From contig JAPKDQ010000002.1 in assembly GCA_028822445.1 (NCBI GenBank), positions 248,001 through 312,000 of the forward strand: a stretch of 64,000 nt of DNA, written 5' to 3'. This stretch comes from Rhodospirillaceae bacterium. Lineage in GTDB: Bacteria > Pseudomonadota > Alphaproteobacteria > Rhodospirillales > Rhodospirillaceae. Below, piece after piece: positions 18,308-27,665 of the stretch (its first letter is position 1; each line of letters opens with the position of its first letter). A model generated the notes under the pieces. That model was given only the letters and a program-made list of their open reading frames with translations, had not been told where the DNA came from and did not search any database. The translations under genes were made by a program, and so were the position numbers.

Positions 18308-19048
18308 ATGCCAAAAATTATTCTTTACCCTGCAATTGATCTCAAGGACGGAGAATGTGTGCGTTTAGCGCAGGGGGATATGGGGCGTGCGACGGTATTT
18401 AATGATGATCCGGGAGCTCAGGCGCGGGCATTTACGGATGCGGGGGCGGACTGGGTTCACGTCGTTGATCTCAATGGTGCGTTCGAGGGAAAACCGGTTA
18501 ACTCTGCAGCGGTAGAGGCGATTATCGATGCCGTCGACAAGCCTGTGCAACTGGGTGGCGGCATTCGAGATTTGGCGACGGTGTCCCATTGGCTGAGTTC
18601 TGGTGTAGAGCGTATTGTTCTTGGTACGGCCGCTATCAAGAACCCGGATCTCGTCCGTAACGCCTGCGCTGCTTTTCCAGGCCAGATTGCGGTTGGCATT
18701 GACGCGCGCAATGGCCGCGTTGCTGTTGAAGGCTGGGCTGAAACCTCAGACGTCACGGCGGTTGATCTTGCGAAACAATTTGAAGATGCGGGTGTGGCGG
18801 CGATTGTACATACAGACATTGATCGCGACGGTGTTTTGGGCGGGCCAAATCTTAACGCGTCCGCTGCTCTTGCCGATGCTGTTAAAATACCCCTAATTGT
18901 TTCCGGTGGTGTTGCCACGATTAAAGACCTCTATGCGATAAAGCTGCGCGCTCTAAATTCGCCTGGGATCGCCGGTGTGATTTCTGGACGGGCCCTTTAT
19001 GATGGTAGGATAGAATTATCAGAAGCCATTTTGGCGCTGGCGGAGTAA
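18308..19048 (+). CDS. hisA: Phosphoribosylformimino-5-aminoimidazole carboxamide ribotide isomerase
   Basis: A 246-residue TIM-barrel isomerase acting on ProFAR in histidine synthesis. Conserved parts include [15 protein letters not shown] with the first catalytic Asp (about residue 10), the phosphate loop GGGIRD (about 80), [14 protein letters not shown] with the second Asp (about 168) and SGGVAT (about 199). An in-frame GTG upstream overlaps hisH and is not needed; the ATG at 18308 gives the family's N-terminus. Confidence 0.96.
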   Translation: MPKIILYPAIDLKDGECVRLAQGDMGRATVFNDDPGAQARAFTDAGADWVHVVDLNGAFEGKPVNSAAVEAIIDAVDKPVQLGGGIRDLATVSHWLSSGVERIVLGTAAIKNPDLVRNACAAFPGQIAVGIDARNGRVAVEGWAETSDVTAVDLAKQFEDAGVAAIVHTDIDRDGVLGGPNLNASAALADAVKIPLIVSGGVATIKDLYAIKLRALNSPGIAGVISGRALYDGRIELSEAILALAE

Positions 19049-19057
19049 GTATCGAAG

Positions 19058-19843
19058 ATGTTGACTGTTCGCATCATCCCTTGCCTTGACGTTAAAGATG
19101 GCCGGGTCGTTAAGGGGGTGAACTTTGTTGGCCTCCGCGACGCCGGTGACCCTGTAGAGCAAGCTCAAATTTATGACGCGGCCGGCGCCGACGAATTATG
19201 TTTTCTCGACATCACTGCTAGTCATGAAAAGCGAGACACATTTTACGATGTGGTGGCGCGAACCGCCAAGCACTGTTTTATGCCGGTTACTGTTGGGGGT
19301 GGCGTGCGTACGGTAGAAGATATACGCAAGTTACTTTTGGCTGGCGCCGACAAGGTTTCAATCAATACAGCCGCAGTCGAGCGCCCTGAATTCGTGCGTG
19401 AAGCGGCCGAGAAATTTGGGAGTCAATGTATTGTCGTTGCAGTTGACCCAAAGTCGACTGGGCCTGGAAGATACGAAATTTTTACCCATGGTGGCCGCGA
19501 ACCGACGGGCCTGGATGCCGTGAATTGGGTGCGGCGTATGGCGGACTACGGTGCCGGAGAAATTCTTCTAACATCGATGGATCGCGATGGAACCCGAGAC
19601 GGGTATGATATCCCGCTCACGCGGGCCGTCTCTGATGCTGTACATGTTCCTATCATTGCGTCGGGTGGCGTTGGTACATTAGACCATATGGTGGCGGGCG
19701 TGAAAGAGGGGCATGCGACAGCCGTATTAGCGGCGTCGATTTTTCATTTTGGTCATTTTTCAATTGGTGACGCGAAGGCTCACCTTGCTGCCGCTGGACT
19801 TCCTGTGCGGCCAGTGAAATCAAGACATACGGAGGCGGTATGA
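19058..19843 (+). CDS. hisF: Imidazole glycerol phosphate synthase, cyclase subunit
   Basis: A 261-residue TIM barrel that forms imidazole glycerol phosphate and AICAR using ammonia from HisH. The catalytic aspartates lie in [14 protein letters not shown] (Asp11 area) and [15 protein letters not shown] (about 130-140). [11 protein letters not shown] and [11 protein letters not shown] are the two phosphate-binding loops. It is nine bases after hisA and overlaps hisE by four bases (ATGA), indicating translational coupling. Confidence 0.97.
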   Translation: MLTVRIIPCLDVKDGRVVKGVNFVGLRDAGDPVEQAQIYDAAGADELCFLDITASHEKRDTFYDVVARTAKHCFMPVTVGGGVRTVEDIRKLLLAGADKVSINTAAVERPEFVREAAEKFGSQCIVVAVDPKSTGPGRYEIFTHGGREPTGLDAVNWVRRMADYGAGEILLTSMDRDGTRDGYDIPLTRAVSDAVHVPIIASGGVGTLDHMVAGVKEGHATAVLAASIFHFGHFSIGDAKAHLAAAGLPVRPVKSRHTEAV

Positions 19844-20175
19844 GTAAGAAAAAAGATAGGATAGATGCATCTATTCTTGAACGTTTGTATGACGTGCTGG
19901 TCACGCGCAAGGACGCAGACCCTTCTACGTCCTACACAGCAAAAATGTATGCCAAAGGCTTAACCAAGATTGCTCAAAAAGTTGGAGAAGAGGGTGTTGA
20001 AACCGCACTGGCTGCTGTTGCAGAAGGGCGTGATGAGCTGCTCAATGAAAGCGCAGACTTACTGTATATGCTACTTCTGTTATGGGCGGCAAAAGACGTG
20101 AAGCCAGAAGAAGTTTTTACCATTCTCGACAATCGTTTTGGAAAGACTGGCATCCGCCAGCAATCTGGTGGTTAG
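19840..20175 (+). CDS. hisE: Phosphoribosyl-ATP pyrophosphatase
   Basis: A 111-residue HisE, which hydrolyses phosphoribosyl-ATP to phosphoribosyl-AMP. The MazG-like helical motifs are visible: [16 protein letters not shown] (about 40-55) and the metal-binding [14 protein letters not shown] (about 66-79). hisI is not in this cluster, so the cyclohydrolase step must be encoded elsewhere. The start overlaps the hisF stop (ATGA). Confidence 0.95.
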   Translation: MSKKKDRIDASILERLYDVLVTRKDADPSTSYTAKMYAKGLTKIAQKVGEEGVETALAAVAEGRDELLNESADLLYMLLLLWAAKDVKPEEVFTILDNRFGKTGIRQQSGG

Positions 20176-20189
20176 TGGTGAGAGAACAC

Positions 20190-20552
20190 ATGCCCGTATA
20201 TGATGACAGTAATATTTTCGCTAAAATTCTACGTGGTGAAATCCCAAACACGACTGTGTATGAAGATGACCAAGTGCTGGCATTCGAAGATGTTGCGCCC
20301 CAGGCACCAGTCCACGTCATGGTTATTCCTAAAGGTAAGTATGCGTCCATGAGCGAATTCATTGAAAATGCATCTGATGCCGAAGTTCTTGCTTTAAATC
20401 GTGCAATTTTGAAAGTAGTCGATGCAAAAGGGCTGCGGGATTCGGGGTATCGCACGCTTGTGAATAACGGAGACCATGGTGGCCAAGAAGTGCCGCACCT
20501 TCATATTCATGTCTGTGGCGGCAAACCACTCGGTCCTTTACTCGTTAAATAA
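20190..20552 (+). CDS. HIT-family (histidine triad) nucleotide-binding protein
   Basis: A 120-residue HINT-type protein. It begins IFAKILRGEIPN and ends with the histidine triad HLHIHVCGG (about residues 108-116), the active site of nucleoside phosphoramidase activity. The ATG at 20190 is preceded by GAGAGAAC. A longer in-frame start inside hisE is rejected. HIT genes are regularly found at the end of alphaproteobacterial his operons; the reason is unknown. Confidence 0.93.
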   Translation: MPVYDDSNIFAKILRGEIPNTTVYEDDQVLAFEDVAPQAPVHVMVIPKGKYASMSEFIENASDAEVLALNRAILKVVDAKGLRDSGYRTLVNNGDHGGQEVPHLHIHVCGGKPLGPLLVK

Positions 20553-20826
20553 TGTCTCGTTGCAATCTGATGTTTAGGGCGTGGGTCGACACGGATTTAT
20601 TTTCTAAACCTAGCACACACCACGGCTGTGGTTGGAGATGCCACGCCGTTATTAATTGTCGGCGCCGAGAGCGCCTTTCCATCTCCGCCAAGCGCCCAGA
20701 ACGCATACGTAATCAAAGGGCCTAATCATTCTACAGACTTTCCAGTAAGCGATTAACCCGGGCGACAGACCGCTTGCTGGCAGCCCTAGTGTAGCGTACT
20801 TAACCATCAGTAAAGAGGAGTAGGGT

Positions 20827-21996
20827 ATGCGCGATCTATCAGTTTTAGTTATAGGTGCCGGCATGGGTGGGTTAACCGCTACTTTGGCTCTGCAGAAGCT
20901 CGGTTTTAAGGTTAAGCTTTACGAGCAGGCTCTGGCACTCGGCGAGGTTGGTGCCGGCCTGACCATTAGCCCTAACGCAACGCGCGCCCTAGAATTTATT
21001 GGGCTTGGCCCTTTCATGGCGGAGGCAGCAGACAAGCCATCGTCTGGTGCCTTGGTTCATTATCGAACAGGCGACGTATTAACTAAGACAGAGCGTGATG
21101 GCAGCTTTCTCGAGCAATATGGGGCGGAGTATTATCAGATCCATCGTGCCGACTTGCATGATGCATTGGTTGCTGCGGTGTGCGCGAATGACAAAGATGC
21201 CATTCTACTGAGCCATAACTTTGACACCCTCACTCAAAATGAGACCGGCGTAACTGCGACCTTTACTAATGGCGAAACGGTCACTGGCGACCTTTTAATT
21301 GGTGCTGACGGGTCTAGGTCTTCTGTTCGAGCCTCGATTATTGATACCATCGCGCCCAAGTTCACAGGGCAAGCAGCGTTTCGCGGCATGGTGCCAGCGG
21401 AAGCGGTGAAGCCGTATATGACCATCGCTAATTCCACGACGACGATGGGCCCTGGACGTCTCTTTACCCGTTATTACTTGCGTCACGAAGCACTGGTCAA
21501 CGTTGTCGGAATCACTAAAACAGAAGCCTGGAAAGAAGAGGGCTGGTCAATTCCTGCAACGCGTGAAGAGTTTCTGACGGAGTACGCCGGGTGGAACGAG
21601 AACGTCATCGGCATCATTAACGCGATACCAAAAGACAAACTTTTTAAGTGGGCTTTGTTTGACCGCGACCCAATTCCGGAGTGGACAGTTGGTCGCGCAA
21701 CCCTGCTTGGGGATGCTGCTCACCCTATGCTGCCGTTCCTTGGTATGGGGGCGGCGATGGCGCTAGAGGATGGCGTTGTTCTTGCGCGCTGTATAGAAAA
21801 ATATAAGTCTCCTGCGGAAGCGTTTGCCTCTTACGAAGCGGCCCGCAAAGAACGGACCAAGGGCGTCTTATTAGATTCGCGTAAGCAGGGGGTTTGGTAC
21901 CAAACGTCTAATCCCGATAATTTTAAGGGATTCTCTGGCACGGGTGAAATGCGCATGCCTCTTATGGGCTACGATCCAGGCAGCATTCCAGTCTAG
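20827..21996 (+). CDS. FAD-dependent aromatic monooxygenase (salicylate hydroxylase-like)
   Basis: A 389-residue class A flavoprotein monooxygenase. The dinucleotide motif GAGMGG (residues 10-15) begins the FAD fold, SPNATRALEFIGLG follows near 50, LLIGADGSRSSVR is the DG motif near 155, and the second FAD motif is LLGDAAHPMLPFLGMGA near 294-310. These enzymes add oxygen to phenolic or aromatic-acid rings using NAD(P)H. The substrate is not predictable; salicylate, hydroxybenzoates or nicotinate derivatives are candidates. A very good ribosome-binding site AAAGAGGAG precedes the ATG. It starts an accessory, probably catabolic region. Confidence 0.85.
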   Translation: MRDLSVLVIGAGMGGLTATLALQKLGFKVKLYEQALALGEVGAGLTISPNATRALEFIGLGPFMAEAADKPSSGALVHYRTGDVLTKTERDGSFLEQYGAEYYQIHRADLHDALVAAVCANDKDAILLSHNFDTLTQNETGVTATFTNGETVTGDLLIGADGSRSSVRASIIDTIAPKFTGQAAFRGMVPAEAVKPYMTIANSTTTMGPGRLFTRYYLRHEALVNVVGITKTEAWKEEGWSIPATREEFLTEYAGWNENVIGIINAIPKDKLFKWALFDRDPIPEWTVGRATLLGDAAHPMLPFLGMGAAMALEDGVVLARCIEKYKSPAEAFASYEAARKERTKGVLLDSRKQGVWYQTSNPDNFKGFSGTGEMRMPLMGYDPGSIPV

Positions 21997-22160
21997 ATGT
22001 TTTCAGATTAACCGCTTGGCTCGGCCAGTGTTTTTTGCGTTCTTTGTGGTCAACCTGTATCGCTAGGTTGTTGCCTTTGCGACCGATGAGAACGGTGGAC
22101 ATGGCCCCTAATCGCGACACCTCCCGGGAAAATAAATTAAAGGCAGACAGTTTAGCTAGA

Positions 22161-22862
22161 CTAAAGAAGCCCAGCAAAATTGAGCGTTAATTCGTTGCCT
22201 GGCTTGGTGATTCCTAAAACTGCTTCAAGAAAGACGATACCCCAAATCGTCAAGACCCAAGGCTTTGCACTTTTCAGACCGGCGGCCATTTTAATATTCT
22301 CTTCGCTGGTAATTGAGCCCTTTGCTAATGCCTGAATGCCGGCAATATAGTCGGGTAAGTATTTGCGGATCATGACACCACATAAAATCAAAATGCCGAA
22401 TAGGCCCACTTTTGCCGTCAGCCAGGGTGTGTCAGATAGCCTACCAGTATAGAGTGTGTAGATCACAGAAACGGCAATTCCGCCGATTAAAATACGACGG
22501 AGCCAAGTGTCGACCGCCCCTAATTTTTTGGCGAGTGGGCTACCGTGCCTGAAGTGCATGTACACCACCATGAAAAGCCAAGCGGGCGCGAGTATCCAAA
22601 GGGCCAGCATTTGGCCCGGATAATGGTCAACGCCTTGCATGCTGGCTAACGTGCCACCAATGGTCAGCATGAGGGTCATGCAAATTCTTGGAATAAGATC
22701 CAGATCCATCATGATTTTCGAGGCGACCAACCGCGTTTCCGCTGAATATTTGGGATCGATGACGAAGCCGCTCGAATAAAAGACTCCCACGTCGCCGCCG
22801 AGCCAATAAACAAAGCCTAAGATATGCAAGATGAGAAAGAGATCGTATGCGAATTCGGTCAT
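22161..22862 (-). CDS. Multi-pass inner-membrane protein, unknown (CopD/DUF2269-like)
   Basis: A 233-residue membrane protein with about six hydrophobic segments (residues about 8-30, 55-75, 85-104, 124-140, 149-166, 205-222). Histidines lie near membrane edges: His13 in LILHILGF, His80, His103 and His106 in YMHFRH. This layout is reminiscent of CopD- or cytochrome-type membrane proteins such as DUF2269, but the family is not certain. It shares the strand with the exported flavoprotein and VOC genes upstream, and could be their membrane electron partner; that is inference. Confidence 0.6.
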   Translation of the reverse strand: MTEFAYDLFLILHILGFVYWLGGDVGVFYSSGFVIDPKYSAETRLVASKIMMDLDLIPRICMTLMLTIGGTLASMQGVDHYPGQMLALWILAPAWLFMVVYMHFRHGSPLAKKLGAVDTWLRRILIGGIAVSVIYTLYTGRLSDTPWLTAKVGLFGILILCGVMIRKYLPDYIAGIQALAKGSITSEENIKMAAGLKSAKPWVLTIWGIVFLEAVLGITKPGNELTLNFAGLL

Positions 22863-23208
22863 AGATTATCCCCTAAAGAAGGCTATGCATTATGTTTGAT
22901 GCGGGCACGGGCACGCCAGTTCTGGAGAGTCGTTTTTTACTATTCTTTCAGCCTACACTAAAGCTTCCAGCTGTAACCAGCCCCCTAACTGAGTCCAGGA
23001 AATGATTGCGGCAGTAGCCATAATCATGGTTTTAGTTTTGAAAAATATGAGATTGCCGTTCAGCCCTAATGCCTTATCAACAGCCACTTCATCAGACAGT
23101 GAACCCCAGTAATCATCTTAATTAGCCCAATAAGAATATCGAGGGTAACACACCTCTGGCAATCAACAGCGGGGCCTGTTGTAGTTGCATACCAAGCCTC
23201 ATATCGCG
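22863..23208. other. Intergenic region with a possible C-terminal gene relic
   Basis: About 345 bases between the flavoprotein stop and the membrane-protein start. On the minus strand the frame from 23117 to a stop at 22953 is open for 54 codons without a start codon and looks protein-like: charged SLSDEVAVDKALGLNGN, then a hydrophobic FFKTKTMIMATAAIISWTQ segment. It follows a TAA stop directly. It is best read as the tail of a decayed membrane-protein gene, family not recognised. The remaining bases show nothing definite. Confidence 0.35.
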
Positions 23209-24762
23209 CTAGGCTTTAAGTTTCAGAAGCATTTCCCCGAAGACGCGCCCGAACGTTAGTGCGGGCGTCACCATCATACCGCCGACCGCCGTGTTCCCCA
23301 TAAGCTGGCCCGAACCCAGCAGTTCGCCAGCTGCATAGAGACCCTCAATGGCATGGCCATCTTGTCGAACCACGCGCAGCTGGTCGTCTGCTGCGACACC
23401 CACCGTCGATGAAATCGAAAACCCTTGTTGGCGGATCGCATAGAATGGTGCCTGTTGAATCGCCAGCGGCATGTGGGTGCGCCCGAAAGTTGAATCAATT
23501 CCGCTGGCGTGGGCACGGTTGTACTGCTCAACCGTTGCAACAAGGCCATTGCTGTCAACACCACTCTTTTCTGCGAGTTCCCCTATAGTTTGCGCCTTGA
23601 AGAACATGGGATGGGTGTCAAAGGCCTCAGCAAAATCTGACTTGTCCCACCCCTCAATTCCACTAGGAGACTGATCGAGAATGGCTTGGTCGAATATCAG
23701 CCATGTCCGCAAGTCCGGCTGACGTAAGAGCGCATGCTCTCGCACATCTACACTCTCACTGTCTTCCGCGACGTATCGTTCGCCATTTACATTGACCTGA
23801 ATTTCCCAAGGTTGACGTCGTTCTGGGTAGATAAGGAAACGCGTGTCTGGCGCAGCGGGTTCATCAGCACTGGCCATGATCTGTGGTGAACCGCATCTGT
23901 AATTCTCCTTCCCGCGGGTGTAGCCCCCGGCAGCGAGCGCCATCAAATACCCGTCACCTTGGCTATAGGGATAAGACCCTTTTCCATATTGTTTGTAACC
24001 ACTGAGCTTATAAAACAGTTCAGGGTTAGAGGCGTAGCCGCCGCTAGCCAGAAGAGTTGATTGGCTGAAGACGTCGGTCATCTTGCCGCTATCATTCTCG
24101 GCGCGCACGCCCGTAACAACGCCGCCGCGCATGAGTAGTTCGCGGGCCCGGTGTCCGCGCCAAATTGTCAGGCGTCCGGCCTGTTCTTCCGCCAAGGCCA
24201 AGGGTTCAATGGCATCAAGGATAGAAAGGCCACCCTCAGGACCCCAGACATAACGTTCAACACTATAGGGCTCATGGGCGAGTCCCAAGACCGGGTGCTC
24301 ATCCGGCGGCGTCAGGCCGCTATCCATCAACCAGTCAAAAGTGTCGGCCGCATGTGTAACCGCTAATCGTACGAGTTCAGGATCAGCGGTATTTTGGCTG
24401 ATGCGCATCACATCATCGAAGTGCAGTTGAGGGGAGTCAGAGATCCCTTTCTGCTTTTGTAGGCGTGTTCCAGCCGCACTCATTTGTCCCGTTGACAAGA
24501 ACAGCGTGCCACCCAGTTGAAGCGACGCTTCAATGACAAGAACACGAGCGCCACGGCGTGCTGAGAATATGGCCGCGGGCAACCCTGCTGTGCCACCGCC
24601 GATAATGATTAGGTCCCAGGGGTCAGCGGCATGGACAGCTGACCGCCCGCCCGGCGTCACAGTCAACCCGACTGTTGCAGACGACGCTCCAATTAATATT
24701 TGGCGACGGCTTAACGCTTCAGGTGAGAACGGATGGCGCGTGGCGCTGAATTTCATGGGCAT
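23209..24762 (-). CDS. Exported FAD-dependent oxidoreductase (fumarate-reductase/ketosteroid-dehydrogenase-like)
   Basis: A 517-residue flavoprotein with a twin-arginine signal (SRRQILIGASSATVG, about residues 18-32), so it is probably exported folded with its FAD. The FAD motif IIIGGGTAGLPAA follows at about 52, and the C-terminal FAD block GLYAAGELLGSGQLMGNTAVGG lies near 475-496 (quoted in parts). The family is the succinate dehydrogenase/fumarate reductase flavoprotein superfamily, including soluble fumarate reductases and 3-ketosteroid dehydrogenases, which reduce or desaturate alpha-beta carbon bonds. The substrate is unknown. It probably forms a transcript with the VOC gene upstream (112-base gap). 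Confidence 0.82.
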   Translation of the reverse strand: MPMKFSATRHPFSPEALSRRQILIGASSATVGLTVTPGGRSAVHAADPWDLIIIGGGTAGLPAAIFSARRGARVLVIEASLQLGGTLFLSTGQMSAAGTRLQKQKGISDSPQLHFDDVMRISQNTADPELVRLAVTHAADTFDWLMDSGLTPPDEHPVLGLAHEPYSVERYVWGPEGGLSILDAIEPLALAEEQAGRLTIWRGHRARELLMRGGVVTGVRAENDSGKMTDVFSQSTLLASGGYASNPELFYKLSGYKQYGKGSYPYSQGDGYLMALAAGGYTRGKENYRCGSPQIMASADEPAAPDTRFLIYPERRQPWEIQVNVNGERYVAEDSESVDVREHALLRQPDLRTWLIFDQAILDQSPSGIEGWDKSDFAEAFDTHPMFFKAQTIGELAEKSGVDSNGLVATVEQYNRAHASGIDSTFGRTHMPLAIQQAPFYAIRQQGFSISSTVGVAADDQLRVVRQDGHAIEGLYAAGELLGSGQLMGNTAVGGMMVTPALTFGRVFGEMLLKLKA

Positions 24763-24874
24763 GGTTTTTACCTAAATGCGGACTGGGTTTCTCTATGTCT
24801 GCCGAGGCCTAAAAATTAAGGGTACATTATAACAGTCAAAGTATATCAGCGGAAATCCAGCTTATTTTCTTCTA

Positions 24875-25978
24875 TTAGGCTTGGACTACTTCATATAATT
24901 CGCCGACTGCGCCACGCAGGGTAAATCCATCAGGTCGGGCATGGGTGGAATTTGGCAAAGCACCGTTACCGACCAGTTTAATGCCCGCTTCTGCGCACAT
25001 GGCGCGGCATTTTCCTAAGTTATTAACACGTAAGGTCAACATGGCGAGGCCAGTCTTATCCAATGAACAGGGACGAACAGTGCCGGACTCCGCTTTGACC
25101 TCCCAAACTTCAATACCTACTCCGGCACCAACGTTGCCCCATAAGAAATAAGAACCTGGCGGCGCGCCGATCAATTCGCTAACGTTGTCTTGATAACACT
25201 CCATTTGTGATGTGCGTTTGAGGCCGAGTGCTTGTTCAAAGAACGTATTGACTGGGCGTTGATCTAACGTGGTGATGGAGGCGCTGCCAAAGCCGTTGTG
25301 AACGCCAACAGAGCGGACTAACTTTTGATCACTGCGGATGCTGGCGGTTATGAACATCTGTTCGCCGCCTGGGCCAAACGGCGCATAGCTCATGGAATCC
25401 ACGTCAGTGCCCCACATTGTGTTGCGGAAATAGTAATAGCGCGGCGGTGAAATCATTGGTGTGCCGGCGCTGGAAAGAGCGTGATACGACTCCGCGGGAT
25501 CGCGGGTGCCGCCTTCTAAAACTAGAAGGCCGGGATCGTTCGGGCCGGAGTCCGGGCGTGGCCGGATCGGTTTTGCGCCGGGTGGCGCTTCGAGCACACG
25601 CACGGTTTGACTGAAGGCTGATTCTGGCATGGTCAATAAGACAAGCCGGCGTTCTTGGTCGCCGGCCCCAGGCGCAGTGGTCATCCTGGTTTTCAAGGTC
25701 GCGTCGCTATGCACCTTCATGCCGATGACATCTCTATAAAACCGAATGCTAGCATCCACATCTGGCGACACTGTTGTGAAAGCGGTGACTTTGGCTTCAA
25801 GTGGGTTGGAATCTTGTCGGGCGGTGAAGGGGTCTCCTTGAACCTCTATGGCTTCTTTAGGCGCGGGGATTAATTGTGTTTGCAGCTGAGCCCTAGCACC
25901 TTGCGGCGCTAAAAGGGAAGGCGCCGCAGCAATGGCGGCGCCCACTCCTAGTGCCCCCCGTCGATTAACTTTGCCCAT
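24875..25978 (-). CDS. Exported two-domain VOC-family protein
   Basis: A 367-residue protein with a Tat-like signal peptide (NRRGALGVGAAIAAAPSLLA, about residues 5-24, then AQGARAQ-type cleavage region). Two VOC modules follow: one starting VDASIRFYRDVIGMKVH (about 74-90) and a second around VNTFFEQALGLKRTSQ (about 242-257). The VOC fold supports metal-dependent isomerase, dioxygenase or lyase chemistry; periplasmic members are not well studied. Together with the neighbouring exported flavoprotein and the VOC/tannase pair at 8.5-10.7 kb, it suggests metabolism of aromatic or hydroxylated compounds. The specific reaction cannot be named. Confidence 0.75.
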   Translation of the reverse strand: MGKVNRRGALGVGAAIAAAPSLLAPQGARAQLQTQLIPAPKEAIEVQGDPFTARQDSNPLEAKVTAFTTVSPDVDASIRFYRDVIGMKVHSDATLKTRMTTAPGAGDQERRLVLLTMPESAFSQTVRVLEAPPGAKPIRPRPDSGPNDPGLLVLEGGTRDPAESYHALSSAGTPMISPPRYYYFRNTMWGTDVDSMSYAPFGPGGEQMFITASIRSDQKLVRSVGVHNGFGSASITTLDQRPVNTFFEQALGLKRTSQMECYQDNVSELIGAPPGSYFLWGNVGAGVGIEVWEVKAESGTVRPCSLDKTGLAMLTLRVNNLGKCRAMCAEAGIKLVGNGALPNSTHARPDGFTLRGAVGELYEVVQA

Positions 25979-26082
25979 TATGTATCCCCCTGAATACGGT
26001 ATGGATATTTGGATCAGATAGGTATTTGCAGTTCATTTTTTTGTTTCACACGATAGTTAAGTTGTGGGCACGCCGCTAATGG

Positions 26083-26223
26083 CTAGTCGTAGGGCGGTAG
26101 CGCCGTGAACCTCGTTTCGGCAAAGTTAGCCTTTCCGTCCAGGATAGCAGCATAAATCATATCCTCCTGCCCCCAATGTCGGCCACCATGGCTTGATGGT
26201 TTGGGATAACGGCATTTTTTCAT
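26083..26223 (-). CDS. Short unrecognised ORF, perhaps a gene fragment
   Basis: A 46-codon frame from an ATG at 26223 to TAG at 26083. The peptide is hydrophilic then well ordered (GGRHWGQEDMIYAAILDGKA near residues 13-32) and ends TALPPYD, which looks like the C-terminus of a real enzyme rather than random sequence. A stop lies four codons before the ATG. The family is not recognised. It lies in a decaying region, so a truncated gene is more likely than a small functional protein. Confidence 0.3.
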   Translation of the reverse strand: MKKCRYPKPSSHGGRHWGQEDMIYAAILDGKANFAETRFTALPPYD

Positions 26224-26303
26224 GCTTGCTACTGATTAGCAGTAAGCGTGCGGATGGTGATGCCCGGTTTCTAAGAATGTTATAGGACTTGCAGGTCTGG
26301 CGG

Positions 26304-26610
26304 CGTGTGTCATCGCGCAGCACCGATGATGCTGCCAGGATTAAACGCGTAGCGTGTCAATGTCAGCTCTGCTGCGTGCTCATAGAGTTCGCCGGGTAAA
26401 AATATAAACGGGCTGGTGGCTTCACCACCTACCAATCCAGCCTTCAGTGCGGGAATGATATCTGCAAAGGTCAATGGAATAACGTCAGCGCCTGCCGCTT
26501 CCAAGAATGCTTGCGCCGTGAGCGCTGAGGCTGGTCACATCCGATAACCGATAGGCCATGGGTCGTGAGGATAGCCATTTTGAGGCCGGCTGTTTGCGCA
26601 CCTGCTCTTC
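26304..26610 (-). pseudogene. Relic of TRAP-transporter solute-binding protein (DctP family)
   Basis: The frame from 26525 to a stop near 26310 reads AQAFLEAAGADVIPLTFADI followed by PALKAGLVGGEATSPF and LYEHAAELTLTRYAF, the central part of a DctP periplasmic substrate-binding protein. An in-frame TGA interrupts the frame just upstream; in another frame GLKMAILTTHGLS fits the preceding DctP segment. The N-terminal signal sequence and the C-terminal third are missing, and no DctQ/DctM permease is adjacent. This is a dead remnant of an organic-acid importer. Confidence 0.65.
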
Positions 26611-26692
26611 AAGGTCCATGTTCGTTCCCGTTTAATTCTTTTGGTTTGCTAAGCCAGGCCAGGTTCTCGATGTGTGCAATCTAATGACATAT

Positions 26693-27634
26693 CTACTGAA
26701 GTTTTGCTTCGATCGCATCCCAAATCTGCGCTTCTAAACAGGCACCATCAAAGCGATTAATCTCTTGCAGACCAGTCGGTGATGTCACGTTAATTTCGGT
26801 GAGGTAATCCCCGATTACGTCGATGCCGACGAAGATTAACCCTTTGTCTTTAAGGAATGGCCCGATGGCTTCGCAGATCTCTTCTTCTCGAGCCGTTAAG
26901 ATTGATTTTTCCGGGCGACCGCCAACATGCATATTCGACCGCGCCTCTCCCACCGCTGGGACTCGATTGATTGCTCCAATAGCAGCCCCATCTGCAAGTA
27001 TGATGCGTTTATCGCCTTCGCGCACAGCTGATACGTATTTTTGCACGATCATGGGTTCGCGGAATTTTTCCTTAAACATTTCAACCAGAGACCATAAATT
27101 TTCGTCGCCAGGCGGAAGGTGGAAGACACCCGCGCCACCGTTTCCGTAGAGAGGCTTTATAATGATGTCTTTCTGTTCTGCCCGGAACGCTTTGATTTCA
27201 TCCGGATCAGAAGTGATTAATGTAGGCGGCATCAGGCCCTCGAAATGCGTGACCAATAATTTTTCCGGCGCGTTTCTAACGCTAACCGGATTATTGACAA
27301 CGAGAGTGCTATCCGTGATGTGTTCAAGAATATGAGTGGCAGTAATGTATGCCATATCAAAAGGTGGGTCTTGGCGCATCAAGACAACGTCCATTGAGGA
27401 CAGGTCAACCTCTTGTGTGTCACCAAAGGTGAAGTGATTCCCGGCTTCGTACCGAACTTCCATTGGGTTCGCTTTGGCAATCACCTGCCCGTCCCTCAAT
27501 GACAGCCGGTTTGGTACATAGTGAAATAGTCCGAAGCCTCGTTTTTGGGCCTCTAAGGCTAAGACGAATGTCGAATCACCATTGATGTCTATCCCGTCCA
27601 TTGGGTCCATTTGTATTGCAACGGAGCGCGTCAT
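26693..27634 (-). CDS. gshB: Glutathione synthetase
   Basis: A 313-residue ATP-grasp ligase joining gamma-glutamylcysteine and glycine. It begins [19 protein letters not shown], a diagnostic N-terminus, and has the ATP-grasp features [16 protein letters not shown] (about 157-172) and [22 protein letters not shown] (quoted in two parts: [21 protein letters not shown]; about 266-288). The length matches the family. It lies 31 bases after the SirB1-type gene, same strand. gshA is not in the window. Confidence 0.96.
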   Translation of the reverse strand: MTRSVAIQMDPMDGIDINGDSTFVLALEAQKRGFGLFHYVPNRLSLRDGQVIAKANPMEVRYEAGNHFTFGDTQEVDLSSMDVVLMRQDPPFDMAYITATHILEHITDSTLVVNNPVSVRNAPEKLLVTHFEGLMPPTLITSDPDEIKAFRAEQKDIIIKPLYGNGGAGVFHLPPGDENLWSLVEMFKEKFREPMIVQKYVSAVREGDKRIILADGAAIGAINRVPAVGEARSNMHVGGRPEKSILTAREEEICEAIGPFLKDKGLIFVGIDVIGDYLTEINVTSPTGLQEINRFDGACLEAQIWDAIEAKLQ

Positions 27635-27665
27635 AACGTGAGTGTCCCTTGTTGTTCTGTAAACA

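Larger units (their letters stand above)
25979..26692. other. 714-base region with decayed genes
   Basis: No intact gene fills this gap. On the minus strand there is a TRAP-transporter relic (listed separately) and an unrecognised short ORF at 26083-26223. The bases between them and next to the VOC start are AT-rich and show nothing else clear. Pieces of coding sequence in different frames broken by stops indicate gene decay. Confidence 0.6.

Noticed and set aside
21962-22177. 71-codon minus-strand ORF between the monooxygenase and the membrane protein
   Set aside because: Overlaps both neighbours, lacks a ribosome-binding site and has no recognisable features.
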